From the NCBI GenBank assembly GCA_937136055.1, contig CAKZOD010000074.1, positions 1 to 64,000 of the forward strand: a DNA stretch of 64,000 bases, given 5' to 3'. This stretch comes from an uncultured Oceanospirillaceae bacterium (GTDB lineage: Bacteria > Pseudomonadota > Gammaproteobacteria > Pseudomonadales > Balneatricaceae). The first letter of the stretch is position 1. Each line of letters begins with the position of its first letter. The notes under the pieces were generated by a model. It was not told the DNA's origin, did no database searches, and was given only the letters and a program-made list of their open reading frames with translations. Shown in pieces: positions 43,506 through 52,712 of this stretch. Position numbers and translations under genes: made by a program.

Positions 43506-44345
43506 TTATGAATTATACAACTGCCAAGCTTGCTCTACGCTTGCGCCGTCATGAATCATTGCATTAAATGCTGCTACAACTTTCTTTGGGTTAGCGTGTT
43601 GATAAATGTTGCGTCCGTAAACCATGCCCATCGCTCCTTGCTCTAAAATAGCATGAGCTTTGGAGAATACTTGTTGTAAATCTTCTTTACCACCACCGCG
43701 AACAAGTACCGGGCAGCGCGCCGCCTCAATGACTTTGTGATAATCTTCAGCGTGTTCAGTAGGGTCAGCTTTAATGATATCAGCGCCGAGTTCTCGCGCC
43801 ATGCGCACAAGTGTGACGATTTTTTCTAAATCCCCATCGACTTGATAACCGCCGCGCACATCGTTGGGTAGCATCACTAAAGGCTCGATCATTAATGGCA
43901 TGGCGTACTTTTCACAATCGTTACGAATCTTGCTGATGTTTTGGACGCACTGGCGAAATAAGTCAGGCTCATCTGGCAGCATAAATAGATTAACAACTAC
44001 GCAAGCGGCGTCCATTTGCAAAGCGGCTAAAACGGGATCCGTATCGTTTTGCATCATCGCCCACATGACTTTGTGGCGGTGATCATTGTAGGGGTTGCCT
44101 AAATCGGTGCGCATCACAAGGGCGGGCTTATTACGGTTTGGCAAGTTTTGTAATAAATCACTTTGGCCGAAGTTCATTTGAATAGCATCGGGTTGTGCAT
44201 CAACGAGTTGATTCACCACAGCGCCCATATCTTCAAGGCCATCAAGGAATGAGGGTTCGTTACAGACACCGTGATCAATGGCAACGTCTAGGCATTTGCC
44301 GTTGCGAAATAGGCGGTTCATCCGCACTTTTTTACTTTCAAACAT
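43506..44345 (-). CDS. Class I (DeoC/FbaB/LsrF-type) aldolase
   Basis: This 279-aa TIM barrel has FbaB/LsrF-like motifs: LDVAIDHGVCN near the N-terminus, ALVMRTDLGNPYND, MPLMIEPLVM, ELGADIIKADPTE with the probable Schiff-base Lys (about 192), CPVLVRGGGKED and GAMGMVYGRNIYQH. The closest known activities are fructose-bisphosphate-type or phospho-ketose cleavage and the LsrF thiolase. Given the neighbours, it probably splits a phosphorylated ketose made by the kinase and GlpD-like enzyme into DHAP plus an aldehyde. Confidence 0.83.
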   Translation of the reverse strand: MFESKKVRMNRLFRNGKCLDVAIDHGVCNEPSFLDGLEDMGAVVNQLVDAQPDAIQMNFGQSDLLQNLPNRNKPALVMRTDLGNPYNDHRHKVMWAMMQNDTDPVLAALQMDAACVVVNLFMLPDEPDLFRQCVQNISKIRNDCEKYAMPLMIEPLVMLPNDVRGGYQVDGDLEKIVTLVRMARELGADIIKADPTEHAEDYHKVIEAARCPVLVRGGGKEDLQQVFSKAHAILEQGAMGMVYGRNIYQHANPKKVVAAFNAMIHDGASVEQAWQLYNS

Positions 44346-44427
44346 ATTGTTTCCTTTTTAGGGCTAGTTCATAAAGAGCAATCAACGCTCATGTTATAAG
44401 TTATTAAATGGTTGAAATAAGTCTCTA

Positions 44428-46299
44428 TCAACCTCTAGCAGCATGCTGACAAGCGTGTCTGTCAGTCGTGGCATTGTCATTGTCATTGTCGTAGGAGTTG
44501 ATGAGTGAGTGATTAATCGTTTGAGAGCGCTCCACCAACATCGAATTAGTAAGAGTGTGGAATTTTTCTAAATGCAACAATGTTTGTGTCAGCTCACTTT
44601 GAGCGCGCTGTGAGTCCCAGTTTTTAACTTGGCTGAGCACAGTGTTTAGCTCAATCAATAAACTCATATGCAGCGCGCCACTGATCGCAATATTGGTACG
44701 CCTAAGCACAATGTCGAGTAAGCTTTCTACTTGCTCGTTGTCAATCAGAAACTGTATTTCAGCGCGGCTATAATCTTGGCTGTAGGTCATGTAAGTGCTT
44801 ACACCCGCTAAGGAGTCTGTGCTCTGGGAGAGGCTTTCCAATCCTTGTTGTTTGATATATTCACCCAGCTCGTAAGCATTGGTGCCATATCTATCAAGTA
44901 GCTGTGCAGCGCGCGCCTCACAGACAGTGAAGCTTGCACAGTAATCTTTAATCCACTGTTGCTTAGCTTCTGGCGTATTCGGGTAGTTTTTACCGCCGCC
45001 AATAGCTTGATGACGAGAATTACTCTTTATCTCAAAACCGATGTCAGTAGAGAGGCGCTCACACATTTGTTCAGCAAAAGCGCGAAAAGTGGTCCATTTT
45101 CCACCGATCATAGAGTAGATCGGAAAATCGCTTGAGTCACTAGCCTCTTGCACGTGAATACTATGGCTGCGAGATATTTGACCATTACTTTGAGCGTTGC
45201 TTGAGGGCAGCGGCCTAACACCACTGTAGGTAAAGCATATATCGTTTATAGCGAGAGGGATATTTGGAAAAATATACTGCAGCGATTCAAAAATATAATC
45301 GCGCTCTTGAGGTGTGCAATAAATATCATCGGGATCATCGACTTTAATATCCGTAGAGCCTACCAATACTTTGTCAAAATAAGGGAAGACGATACACACG
45401 CGTCCCTCCTGGTTTTCAAAGTACATCATGTTGCCATTAAGGGCTGAGTGCAGCAGTGGATTATCAAGTATTAAATGCGAGCCTTTAGTGCCACCGATTA
45501 AGCGCGAAGGCTTGGCTAGTTTTTGATTGGTAAAATCAATCCAGGCACCGCTGGCATTGACTAGTGCTTTTGTACGCACTGTCAATATTTGGTTATCAAT
45601 TTTATCTGCTAATTGCAGGCTTTGTTGTTCTACCCCTGTCAGTGCTAAATAATTGCAGGCTAAGGCTTTTGAAAATTGTGCACAGCTCTCTTTGATCATC
45701 TCTAAAGCTAAGCGCTCAGGGTGACTGATCCAGGCATCATAATATGTAGCTGAACAGCGTAAATCTCTGTTTAGGCCCTGCCAGTGCTGGTGAGTAGCTT
45801 TTGAAAACTTAAAGCTATGGCGTGGCATTTTAGTATGTTTTGCGCAAAATACATCGTACACATGTAAGCCTAGCTTAATCACTAAAGCTCCGCGATTACA
45901 GCTGTGATCCGTTAAACCTGCAAAGCGCAAAGTGCTGGTGAATAGGCCATCAAACCAAGAGAAAATAGGGATAGTGGTCGCCAAGGGCTGCACGTAGTGA
46001 GGCGCATTTTTCAGTAATAGGTCACGCTCGTGTAATGATTCTTTGACCAAGCTGTATTCAGCGTTTTCTAAGTAGCGTAATCCGCCGTGTATCATGCGAG
46101 ATGGAGCAGCACTCGCGCCACTGCAATAATCATTTTGCTCGATTAATAAAACCTTTAGATCCTGTTGAGCTAGCTCACGAAATAAGCCAATTCCGTTGAT
46201 GCCACCACCGACAATGACAACGTCCATTTCGCTTTGTTGTGCTATTTTTTCTAGCGTTGTTTGGCGATTTAGCGGATGCATAGCAATAACATTCTCCAA
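44428..46299 (-). CDS. GlpD-like FAD-dependent (polyol-)phosphate dehydrogenase
   Basis: This 623-aa flavoprotein has the N-terminal FAD-binding VVIVGGGINGIGLFRELA (about 26-43), SRMIHGGLRYLENAEYSLVKE, VLVGSTDIKVDDPDDIYCT, and a C-terminal DAO_C helical domain. It resembles aerobic glycerol-3-phosphate dehydrogenase, but members such as EryB oxidise erythritol-phosphate and related polyol phosphates in catabolic operons. It is longer than E. coli GlpD (501), with a low-complexity tail (DNDNDN from GACAAT repeats at about 44468-44490). The substrate is likely the kinase product. Confidence 0.83.
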   Translation of the reverse strand: MENVIAMHPLNRQTTLEKIAQQSEMDVVIVGGGINGIGLFRELAQQDLKVLLIEQNDYCSGASAAPSRMIHGGLRYLENAEYSLVKESLHERDLLLKNAPHYVQPLATTIPIFSWFDGLFTSTLRFAGLTDHSCNRGALVIKLGLHVYDVFCAKHTKMPRHSFKFSKATHQHWQGLNRDLRCSATYYDAWISHPERLALEMIKESCAQFSKALACNYLALTGVEQQSLQLADKIDNQILTVRTKALVNASGAWIDFTNQKLAKPSRLIGGTKGSHLILDNPLLHSALNGNMMYFENQEGRVCIVFPYFDKVLVGSTDIKVDDPDDIYCTPQERDYIFESLQYIFPNIPLAINDICFTYSGVRPLPSSNAQSNGQISRSHSIHVQEASDSSDFPIYSMIGGKWTTFRAFAEQMCERLSTDIGFEIKSNSRHQAIGGGKNYPNTPEAKQQWIKDYCASFTVCEARAAQLLDRYGTNAYELGEYIKQQGLESLSQSTDSLAGVSTYMTYSQDYSRAEIQFLIDNEQVESLLDIVLRRTNIAISGALHMSLLIELNTVLSQVKNWDSQRAQSELTQTLLHLEKFHTLTNSMLVERSQTINHSLINSYDNDNDNATTDRHACQHAARG

Positions 46300-46356
46300 A
46301 TTTTGGCGATAGTTTCCCTAGAGAGAATCAACTCCCGAAAAAAAATCGCGGTTTTT

Positions 46357-46405
46357 AAAAAAGCCCAGCGTGCAAGTTGTTGTAGGTTCGCCTGCTTGCT
46401 GGGGC
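46357..46405 (-). terminator. Terminator-like hairpin between the aldo/keto reductase and GlpD-like genes
   Basis: Read on the minus strand, GCCCCAGC (46405-46398) pairs with GCTGGGC (46369-46363), with one bulge, and is followed by TTTTTT. It splits the polyol cluster into an importer/regulator/reductase part and a dehydrogenase/aldolase/kinase part, either partially or by separate promoters. Confidence 0.6.
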
Positions 46406-46460
46406 CAGGATTAAGCGTTTGAAATTAGTGCTTCATCGTTTTAACTCAGCACTTTATTAG

Positions 46461-47438
46461 CTATTGATCCGCTAAGTATTTTTGAAGTTGTGCATTGATA
46501 GTATCCACATCACCTTTAGATAATGTCACGGCACCAGCGGCTGCGTTCTCAATGGCTTGCTGGCTATTGCGGGCACCGCATAAAGCAAACATGGAAGGAG
46601 CTTGTTCCAATGTCCAAGCGATTACTAACTGCGCGGTACTAATAGAATAATCTTTAGCAATAGGGGAGATTGTGTCTAAAAATTGATTAATTGAATGACG
46701 TGATTGCATAGAGAAACGCGGGTCATTAATACGCTGATCATCGCCGCTGAATTGACGCTGGGCGCTAATTTTGCCAGATAAAAGGCCTTGCGCTAAAGAG
46801 GAATAGCTTAAAATGCTGGTGTTATTCTCAGCACACATAGGCATCAAACCGGTTTCAATATCGCGATCCAACATGTTGTATTTTTCTTGAATAGCATCGA
46901 CAGCGCCGCATTTAAGATAGCTTTTTAACTCATCGCCATTAACGTTACTAATACCAATGGCGCGAATTTTACCTTCCTCTTTTAGCGCCAGTAATGTCTC
47001 CATAGTGTGATTGATATCAGTGGTTGGATCTTGCCAGTGGGTAATGTACAAATCGATATAATCTGTTTTTAAGCGCGTTAAACTTTGTTCAAGTTCGTAG
47101 CGAATAGAGTCGCCCCCTAGATAGCGATGTACAGGCTTTCCCTCTTCGTCGAAAAAGTATTCACCTTGCTGCGTGTGCCACACTAAACCGCATTTGGTAG
47201 CCAGTACCACATCTTCACGGCGTCCTTGAATAGCTTCGCCAACTAGCTCTTCGGCTTTGCCTAAACCGTATGCAGGGGCGGTATCGATTAAATTTACGCC
47301 GTTATCAAGGGATGCTTTAATCGCATCAATAGAGGCTTTGTCGTCTGTGCCACCCCACATCCAACCACCCATTGCCCAAGTGCCTAAACCGATTAGCGAG
47401 GTATTAATCTGACTTGTTCCTAATGTTTGATAACGCAT
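46461..47438 (-). CDS. Aldo/keto reductase
   Basis: This 325-aa NAD(P)H-dependent oxidoreductase is a TIM barrel. The catalytic tetrad is readable: Asp and Tyr in NLIDTAPAYGLGKAEE (about 51-66), Lys in VVLATKCG, and His in LYITHWQDP. The cofactor loop is IAWTLEQAPSMFALCGARNSQQAIENA. In context it may reduce or oxidise an aldehyde or ketose intermediate of the polyol pathway, or the incoming sugar itself. The 55-bp gap to the SorC regulator gene suggests co-transcription. Confidence 0.88.
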   Translation of the reverse strand: MRYQTLGTSQINTSLIGLGTWAMGGWMWGGTDDKASIDAIKASLDNGVNLIDTAPAYGLGKAEELVGEAIQGRREDVVLATKCGLVWHTQQGEYFFDEEGKPVHRYLGGDSIRYELEQSLTRLKTDYIDLYITHWQDPTTDINHTMETLLALKEEGKIRAIGISNVNGDELKSYLKCGAVDAIQEKYNMLDRDIETGLMPMCAENNTSILSYSSLAQGLLSGKISAQRQFSGDDQRINDPRFSMQSRHSINQFLDTISPIAKDYSISTAQLVIAWTLEQAPSMFALCGARNSQQAIENAAAGAVTLSKGDVDTINAQLQKYLADQ

Positions 47439-47492
47439 AGTGTTTCCTATTTTTGCAGTTTGTAATTCGTCTATTTAAAAGCTGTTTGAAAA

Positions 47493-48455
47493 CTAACTCA
47501 GTTTTTCAATAACGGCTTTCGCTGTCAGCTCATCGGTAATGAGCGTTTTTAAGCGTTTGCTGTGTAACACTCCCGCAATGGGATCTACTTTGTCATCACC
47601 GACAGCCATGCCAATGGAGCAGGGAATAGCTGCCAGTTCTTCAAAACTGAGCGCAACTAAAGTATCGTTATGTTTGAGTTGGCACAGCTCACCGTTTTTA
47701 TCGTAAAGGTGTGCAAACAAATCACCGATAGCACCGGCTTCAATAATCTCTTCGCGCTGAGCAGGGCTTAGTGGATTGAGATCAAAGAAGCTCGAGTCAT
47801 CTGGTAAGATAGAGCCAACACCGAGCAGTGCAAAATCAGCGGCCCTTGCCATATCGAGAATCTCTTTGCACTGTTTTAACTCCATCAGCATGTCTCTTAC
47901 CGCCCGTGACTCCACAAATAAAGGGGCGTGTAATGTCATTGCTTGCGCACCTAAACGCTCGGCAATGCGGCTCACCAAATGGTTTACGTCTGTAAAGTAC
48001 TTACCTTGCACACCGCCACTGGCAGGTACTACCTTTACATTAGGGTAGCTGTGCTTAGGATTTAGCGCATCGGCGATTGCACTGACTGCCTTTCCGCCAC
48101 TGATACAAATAGTGTCGCCATCTTTTAGCTGTTCTAATAAGTAGTTAGCGCCTGCTTCGCCGACTGTTCGCAAACGTACCGCGGGGTCTTGTGACCAACT
48201 CGGTGTGACCACTGAGTTAGGGAGCGCTGTTTTTTCAGTGAGCTGCTGTTCTAACTCAAACAAGCTTTTGAAAGGTGTGTTAATACTGATATTTAACCAA
48301 CCTTGTTCTTTTGCTTGTCTAATCATGCGATTGACCTTGACTGTCGAAAGGTTGAGCTCTTTGGCGATTTGCGCCTGGCTCGACTCTTCAATGTAGTGCA
48401 TCGATAAGATGCGACTTATCAGTCTGGCGTTTTCAAAATCTTCTAGTTTGTCCAA
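47493..48455 (-). CDS. SorC/DeoR-type sugar-binding transcriptional regulator
   Basis: This 320-aa protein has an N-terminal helix-turn-helix (about 12-55: LISRILSMHYIEESSQAQIAKELNLSTVKVNRMIRQAKEQGW, read as two parts IAKELNLSTVKVNRMI and adjacent helix). A SorC sugar-phosphate-binding domain follows: GDTICISGGKAVSAIADAL, KVVPASGGVQG, FALLGVGSILPDDS, AIPCSIGMAVGDDKVDPIAGVL. EryD of erythritol operons is of this type. Its position inside the operon suggests autoregulated control of the importer and catabolic genes, with a phosphorylated pathway intermediate as effector. Confidence 0.88.
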   Translation of the reverse strand: MDKLEDFENARLISRILSMHYIEESSQAQIAKELNLSTVKVNRMIRQAKEQGWLNISINTPFKSLFELEQQLTEKTALPNSVVTPSWSQDPAVRLRTVGEAGANYLLEQLKDGDTICISGGKAVSAIADALNPKHSYPNVKVVPASGGVQGKYFTDVNHLVSRIAERLGAQAMTLHAPLFVESRAVRDMLMELKQCKEILDMARAADFALLGVGSILPDDSSFFDLNPLSPAQREEIIEAGAIGDLFAHLYDKNGELCQLKHNDTLVALSFEELAAIPCSIGMAVGDDKVDPIAGVLHSKRLKTLITDELTAKAVIEKLS

Positions 48456-48523
48456 CAGCTTGTCTCCTTGTTGAAACTCTCAGTAGCTATAAGCAGATAT
48501 TTAAATCAATGAACTAGCTCTTA

Positions 48524-49531
48524 CTACTTTTGTTTGTCATGTAAAATTTGGTCGATAGATACGGCGACCAGTAAAATTAGGCCTTTAATTAAATCCTGCC
48601 AATAAGGTGAAACATCGAGCAAAATAAGCGAGCTAGAGACCACCGATAGTAGTGCGATACCTAAAATCGCGCCCAGTACGCTGCCTTCACCGCCTTTTAA
48701 GCTGGCCCCGCCTATCACTGCTGCGGCAATAATATTTAGCTCTAAACCCACACCGAAATTGGGGGTGGCTGCACCAAACTTGGACATATAAATGATGCCC
48801 GCAAGTCCTGCAAATGTAGTGCACAGTATGATGGCGCCGACTTTGATTTTATCAATGTTAATGCCAGAATATTGTGCTGCAGCCTCGTTAGAACCAGTGT
48901 AGTAAACCTTGCGCAAAGCGGCGTGGTGGCGCAGTAAATAATCACTGATAATGACAATAATGAAAAAGATCACGATTACAAAAGGGACGCCCATCACAGT
49001 GCCTTGACCGATAAACTTAAACTCTGGGGGCAAGGTAAAGAGTGATAGTGGCGTACCTTGAGTGATTGTCATCGCAAGGCCGCGGGCAATCCCCATCATG
49101 GCGAGAGAGACAATAAAGGTGTGTAAGCGTATTTTAGTGACACACAAGCCCATAGCTAACCCGAGTAAACCTGAGCAGCCAATACTGATTAGACTTGCCA
49201 GCCAAGGGTTCATACCCATTAAGAAGAGTTTGCCGGCGATCACCATCGCCAAACACATCACAGCACCAACCGATAAATCGATACCGCCGACTATAATCAG
49301 CACTGTCATACCGACAACCACGATTCCTTCGGTGGAGAAGGAAAGCATCATGGCTTTCATATTTGCCCAGGTTAAAAAGTAAGGAGAGGCGAAACTCATA
49401 ACAATGAACAAGGCGAGTATGATGACGATTAAGTTTGCTTCTCGCATTTTTATAAAGCGCTTAAATATGCTGCCGGATGCCGCTGTCGGCTGCACATTTA
49501 GCGGTGCAGTATTAGTGTCTGAATTAGCCAT
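48524..49531 (-). CDS. Sugar ABC permease, RbsC type
   Basis: This 335-aa inner-membrane protein has about eight to ten helices, and the CUT2 family pattern is clear: MFSTEGIVVVGMTVLIIVGGIDLSVGAVM (read from MLSFSTEGIVVVGM and TVLIIVGGIDLSVG), FIVSLAMMGIARGLAM, YSGINIDKIK, and ELNIIAAAVIGGASLKGGEGSVLGAILG near the C-terminus. It forms the channel of a ribose/polyol-type importer with the RbsA-like ATPase and the periplasmic protein encoded upstream. Confidence 0.9.
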   Translation of the reverse strand: MANSDTNTAPLNVQPTAASGSIFKRFIKMREANLIVIILALFIVMSFASPYFLTWANMKAMMLSFSTEGIVVVGMTVLIIVGGIDLSVGAVMCLAMVIAGKLFLMGMNPWLASLISIGCSGLLGLAMGLCVTKIRLHTFIVSLAMMGIARGLAMTITQGTPLSLFTLPPEFKFIGQGTVMGVPFVIVIFFIIVIISDYLLRHHAALRKVYYTGSNEAAAQYSGINIDKIKVGAIILCTTFAGLAGIIYMSKFGAATPNFGVGLELNIIAAAVIGGASLKGGEGSVLGAILGIALLSVVSSSLILLDVSPYWQDLIKGLILLVAVSIDQILHDKQK

Positions 49532-49608
49532 CTATATTTCCTCTAAAGCCCGCGGCTTGAATATTCACGGGATAAGCTCGTTTTTCGTTTTGTTATATTG
49601 CTTATTGC

Positions 49609-51180
49609 CTATGCACTCAGTTGTTCTTTTTTGATACCTGAGGCCAGCTGTAAAATACGTTCTTCTGTTAATTCATTGGCATGTAAAATGCCTTGGTTAT
49701 GTCCTTCGTGCATCACTAGTACTCGGTCACATAAGCCAATCACCTCAGGCAGCTCTGATGAGATCACAATCACACCAACGCCTTCATTAGCTAAGTTGCG
49801 TATTAGACGATGGATCTCAACTTTTGCACCAACATCAATGCCACGGGTTGGCTCATCCATAATGATCACCGATGGAGTAACAGAGAGCATTTTGGCAATA
49901 GCGACTTTTTGTTGGTTGCCGCCACTTAAGGATGAAACCGGTTGTGACATACCGCCACTTTTAAGGGTTAGCTGATCTGTTAAGCGCTGCGCTTGTTGCA
50001 ACTCTTTTTGGTTATCAATCGTGCCTATATTGGTGGTGATTTGTTCAACGGCTAAGGCCGATACGTTTTTAGCGATAGACAAATCGAGAAATACACCGTT
50101 TTCTTTGCGATCTTCCGATAAGTAAACAATGCCTTGCTCAATACTGTCACGGTAACTTTTAAAGCTGACGTGCTGGCCATTTGAAAGTGTCAATTGACCT
50201 TGAGTAATAGGTTGCAAGGCGCAGATTCCTTTGACCATTTCAGAGCGCCCAGCGCCCATCAAACCGGCTACGCCTAAGATCTCACCGCGATGCAGGGAGA
50301 AATTAATATCAAAGAACTGTTTGTTATTACTCAGAGCTTTTACACTGAGCAGTACCTCTTGCTGCTCAATTGGTAACTCACATTTATTCGGGTAGAGATC
50401 ACCAAGCTCTCTGCCAACCATATTTCGTACCACTTGCTCAGCACTAGTGTTAGCAACCTCTTGGGTACTGATATGGCTACCATCGCGCAATACCGTGATA
50501 CGGTCGCAATGCTCAAAAACTTCAGCCATTCGGTGGCTGATATAAATAATGCCGATACCTCTATCACGTAGCTTTTTCATGATCACAAACAGCACCTGAG
50601 ACTCTGCATCAGTGAGTGCGGCAGTCGGTTCGTCAAGTATCAAAATGTCGCAATCTAAGATCAGCGCCTTGGCAATTTCGACTAATTGCTGCTGTGAGAT
50701 GCTTAACGTCTTAACGGCTTGGTTAACATCAATTTCTGGGGCAAGTTCTGCTAATGCCTGTTGCGCTTTCTCTCTTAATTGGCGGTAGTTGATGAACCAT
50801 TTTTTAGATTGGTTGATCCACGCCATGTTGATATTTTCAGCGACACTGACATCGGGACATAAAGCGATTTCCTGATGAACAAAGCCGATACCTAAGCGCT
50901 GTGCTTGAATGGCGCCTTGTATCGTGACTTTATTGGATTTAACAAAAATGTCACCGCTATCTGGCTGGTGGATACCATCGATCACTTTCATGAGCGTTGA
51001 TTTACCCGCACCATTTTCCCCTGCAAGGGCGTGAATTTCACCGCGGCGTAGCTCAAAGTTCGCACCGTTTAAGGCTTTGGTTGCGCCAAAGGCTTTGTGC
51101 ACATTGCGAATATCAAGCAGTGTTTGTGTTAATAAATGCTCGCTTGATGAGCTATCTGCTAAACGTGTATCAACTGACAA
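49609..51180 (-). CDS. Sugar ABC transporter ATPase with two nucleotide-binding domains, RbsA type
   Basis: This 523-aa protein contains two ATPase domains. The first (about 18-255) has intact Walker A GENGAGKST, signature LSISQQQLVEIAKAL and Walker B ILILDEPTAAL. The second (about 270-515) has the degenerate GLMGAGRSE loop typical of CUT2 ATPases, with LSGGNQQKVAIAKML and VIIMDEPTRGIDVGAK. Length is typical (about 500). It energises uptake through the RbsC-like permease. The gene follows the binding-protein gene after two hairpins. Confidence 0.92.
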   Translation of the reverse strand: MSVDTRLADSSSSEHLLTQTLLDIRNVHKAFGATKALNGANFELRRGEIHALAGENGAGKSTLMKVIDGIHQPDSGDIFVKSNKVTIQGAIQAQRLGIGFVHQEIALCPDVSVAENINMAWINQSKKWFINYRQLREKAQQALAELAPEIDVNQAVKTLSISQQQLVEIAKALILDCDILILDEPTAALTDAESQVLFVIMKKLRDRGIGIIYISHRMAEVFEHCDRITVLRDGSHISTQEVANTSAEQVVRNMVGRELGDLYPNKCELPIEQQEVLLSVKALSNNKQFFDINFSLHRGEILGVAGLMGAGRSEMVKGICALQPITQGQLTLSNGQHVSFKSYRDSIEQGIVYLSEDRKENGVFLDLSIAKNVSALAVEQITTNIGTIDNQKELQQAQRLTDQLTLKSGGMSQPVSSLSGGNQQKVAIAKMLSVTPSVIIMDEPTRGIDVGAKVEIHRLIRNLANEGVGVIVISSELPEVIGLCDRVLVMHEGHNQGILHANELTEERILQLASGIKKEQLSA

Positions 51181-51218
51181 AAGGGTGCTCCTTTTATATC
51201 CAAAACAGACTCTAAGAT

Positions 51219-51256
51219 GCCCGAGGACTTTTCCTCGGGCCTAGGTCCAGGCCTAG
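51219..51256 (-). other. Two hairpins between the binding-protein and ATPase genes
   Basis: GCCCGAGG (51219-51226) / CCTCGGGC (51233-51240) is an 8-bp GC-rich stem with a 6-nt loop. CTAGG (51241-51245) / CCTAG (51252-51256) is adjacent. Hairpins at this position commonly let a binding protein be made in excess over the membrane subunits, by partial termination or 3'-end protection. Confidence 0.65.
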
Positions 51257-51268
51257 TATTTGCTGTAA

Positions 51269-52297
51269 TTACTCGTTAATACCGTCAGTACCGCGACGCT
51301 TAAGGTACTTATCCCAGTAGAAATCATCCGCGTTGCTTTTCGTCACTATCGAGAAGCCGTTGTCGACATAAGGCACTGCCATTGGGTTTTTACCCGAGCG
51401 CTTGTAGTCGTTCATCGGATCGATTTGACCTGCATGTTTCGCTAAGAATAATAGTGTCATACCCATATATCCTTGTACGCCTTGGTTAGGGTTAACCGCA
51501 CCAAATACTTCACCGGCTTTGATCATATCAAGGATTTTAGCGTTAACATCGGCGTTAAATACCCGTACTTTACCGCCATTTTCTTTAGCAGATTGGGCAG
51601 CACCTAATGCAGAGGTTGCCTCAGGCATAAATACCGCACCTAAGTTCGGGTTTGCTTGAATCATACTGTTTAAAGCGTTGTAAGCTTTAACGGCATCCGT
51701 GTTACTAGCTGCGCGTGCTACTAGCTTCATATCAGGCCATTTTGTTTCCATGCGCTTGATAAATGATGCAATACGTAAATCGTGATTATCTTGCCCTGGG
51801 TTTTCTAGAACGGCATATTCACCTTTACCACCCATAGATTCTGCAATCGCATCCGCAGAATATGCGCCTTCACGTTCGTTGTTTGAGGTGATGAAAGAAA
51901 CGCGCTTTGAGTTTGGAGAGTCAGCTGCGAAAGTAACAACAGGAATGCCCATTTCAGCGGCGCGATTGATCGGCTCAATGAATGGATCTGGATTCATTGG
52001 GTGTAGCAAAATCCCCGCAGGCTTCTTAGCCAGCTGCTGCTCAAAAGAGGCGAGTTGCTTGTTAACATCGTATTCTGGGGTGCCTGTGTATACTGTTTTA
52101 CAGCCCATTTGCTGAGCGGCTTGTTTCATCATTTCATAAACAGGGAACCAGTACTCAACACCCGATACCATGACGTTCATGACATAGGTTTCGCCAGGCT
52201 CACATTTGAAAGGACTTGATGCTGCTGCGGATACTGTTTGGACGTTGCCAACCGCTGCTAGTACTGAAAGCGAAAGTCCGATGACTAATTTTTTCAT
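51269..52297 (-). CDS. Periplasmic sugar-binding protein, ribose/EryG type
   Basis: This 342-aa protein has a signal peptide (MKKLVIGLSLSVLAAVGNVQTVSA, cleavage near AAA). The mature Periplasmic_Binding_4 domain has KPAGILLHPMNPDPFIEPINRAAEMGIPVVTFAADSP (read as KPAGILLHPMNPDPF and AAEMGIPVVTFAADS), KGEYAVLENPGQDNHDLRIASF, GAVFMPEATSALGAA and GAVNPNQGVQGYMG. It is the first gene of the minus-strand operon and supplies substrate to the RbsC/RbsA-like transporter. The ligand is probably a polyol or aldose. Confidence 0.9.
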   Translation of the reverse strand: MKKLVIGLSLSVLAAVGNVQTVSAAASSPFKCEPGETYVMNVMVSGVEYWFPVYEMMKQAAQQMGCKTVYTGTPEYDVNKQLASFEQQLAKKPAGILLHPMNPDPFIEPINRAAEMGIPVVTFAADSPNSKRVSFITSNNEREGAYSADAIAESMGGKGEYAVLENPGQDNHDLRIASFIKRMETKWPDMKLVARAASNTDAVKAYNALNSMIQANPNLGAVFMPEATSALGAAQSAKENGGKVRVFNADVNAKILDMIKAGEVFGAVNPNQGVQGYMGMTLLFLAKHAGQIDPMNDYKRSGKNPMAVPYVDNGFSIVTKSNADDFYWDKYLKRRGTDGINE

Positions 52298-52412
52298 TTC
52301 ACACTCCTATTATATTTTTTATAGCTTGAGCTCTTTGGGTGATTTAAAGATCACCACAGCACAAATGAACGTTAGTGCCTGTTGGATTTAGCAATCATAT
52401 CACAACAAGCAA

Positions 52413-52661
52413 GAAACAAATTTCTTTCTGTGAAATATATTTCTTAAATTAATCTTAATCCCTGCAGCTTTGATCTGTCAAGATAAAAGTGTATAAAATT
52501 TATACTGTTTAAAATCAGGTATTTATTGGTATTTTTGTTAGGTTTTTTAGAATATTTCCATAAATTTTTGCCAGCAGGCTATGACAAATTGCTTACTGTA
52601 AAAAGTCATTTAGGAATTTATTGTTAATATTTTTGTTTGTATAGTGATATAAAATGTATCA
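52413..52661. promoter_or_regulatory. Operator-like palindromes between the importer operon and the Fe-alcohol dehydrogenase gene
   Basis: Two related boxes are GAAACAAATTTC (52413-52424) and the perfect palindrome GAAATATATTTC (52432-52443), 19 bases apart and so on one helix face. Further on are GTATAAA-A-TTTATAC (52491-52505, perfect around one base) and the related TGATATAAAATGTATCA (52645-52661). The 415-bp region is AT-rich and has no gene. The SorC and IclR regulators encoded nearby are the likely ligands. Confidence 0.5.
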
Positions 52662-52712
52662 TTATTTGTAAAAAATAAGATTAATGAAAAGTGTGATTAG
52701 TGAGGAGAAGAG

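Noticed and set aside
44468..44490. GACAAT repeats at the end of the GlpD-like gene as a phase-variation tract
   Set aside because: The units are 6 bp and in frame, so changes would only add or remove Asp-Asn pairs in the tail without shifting the frame.
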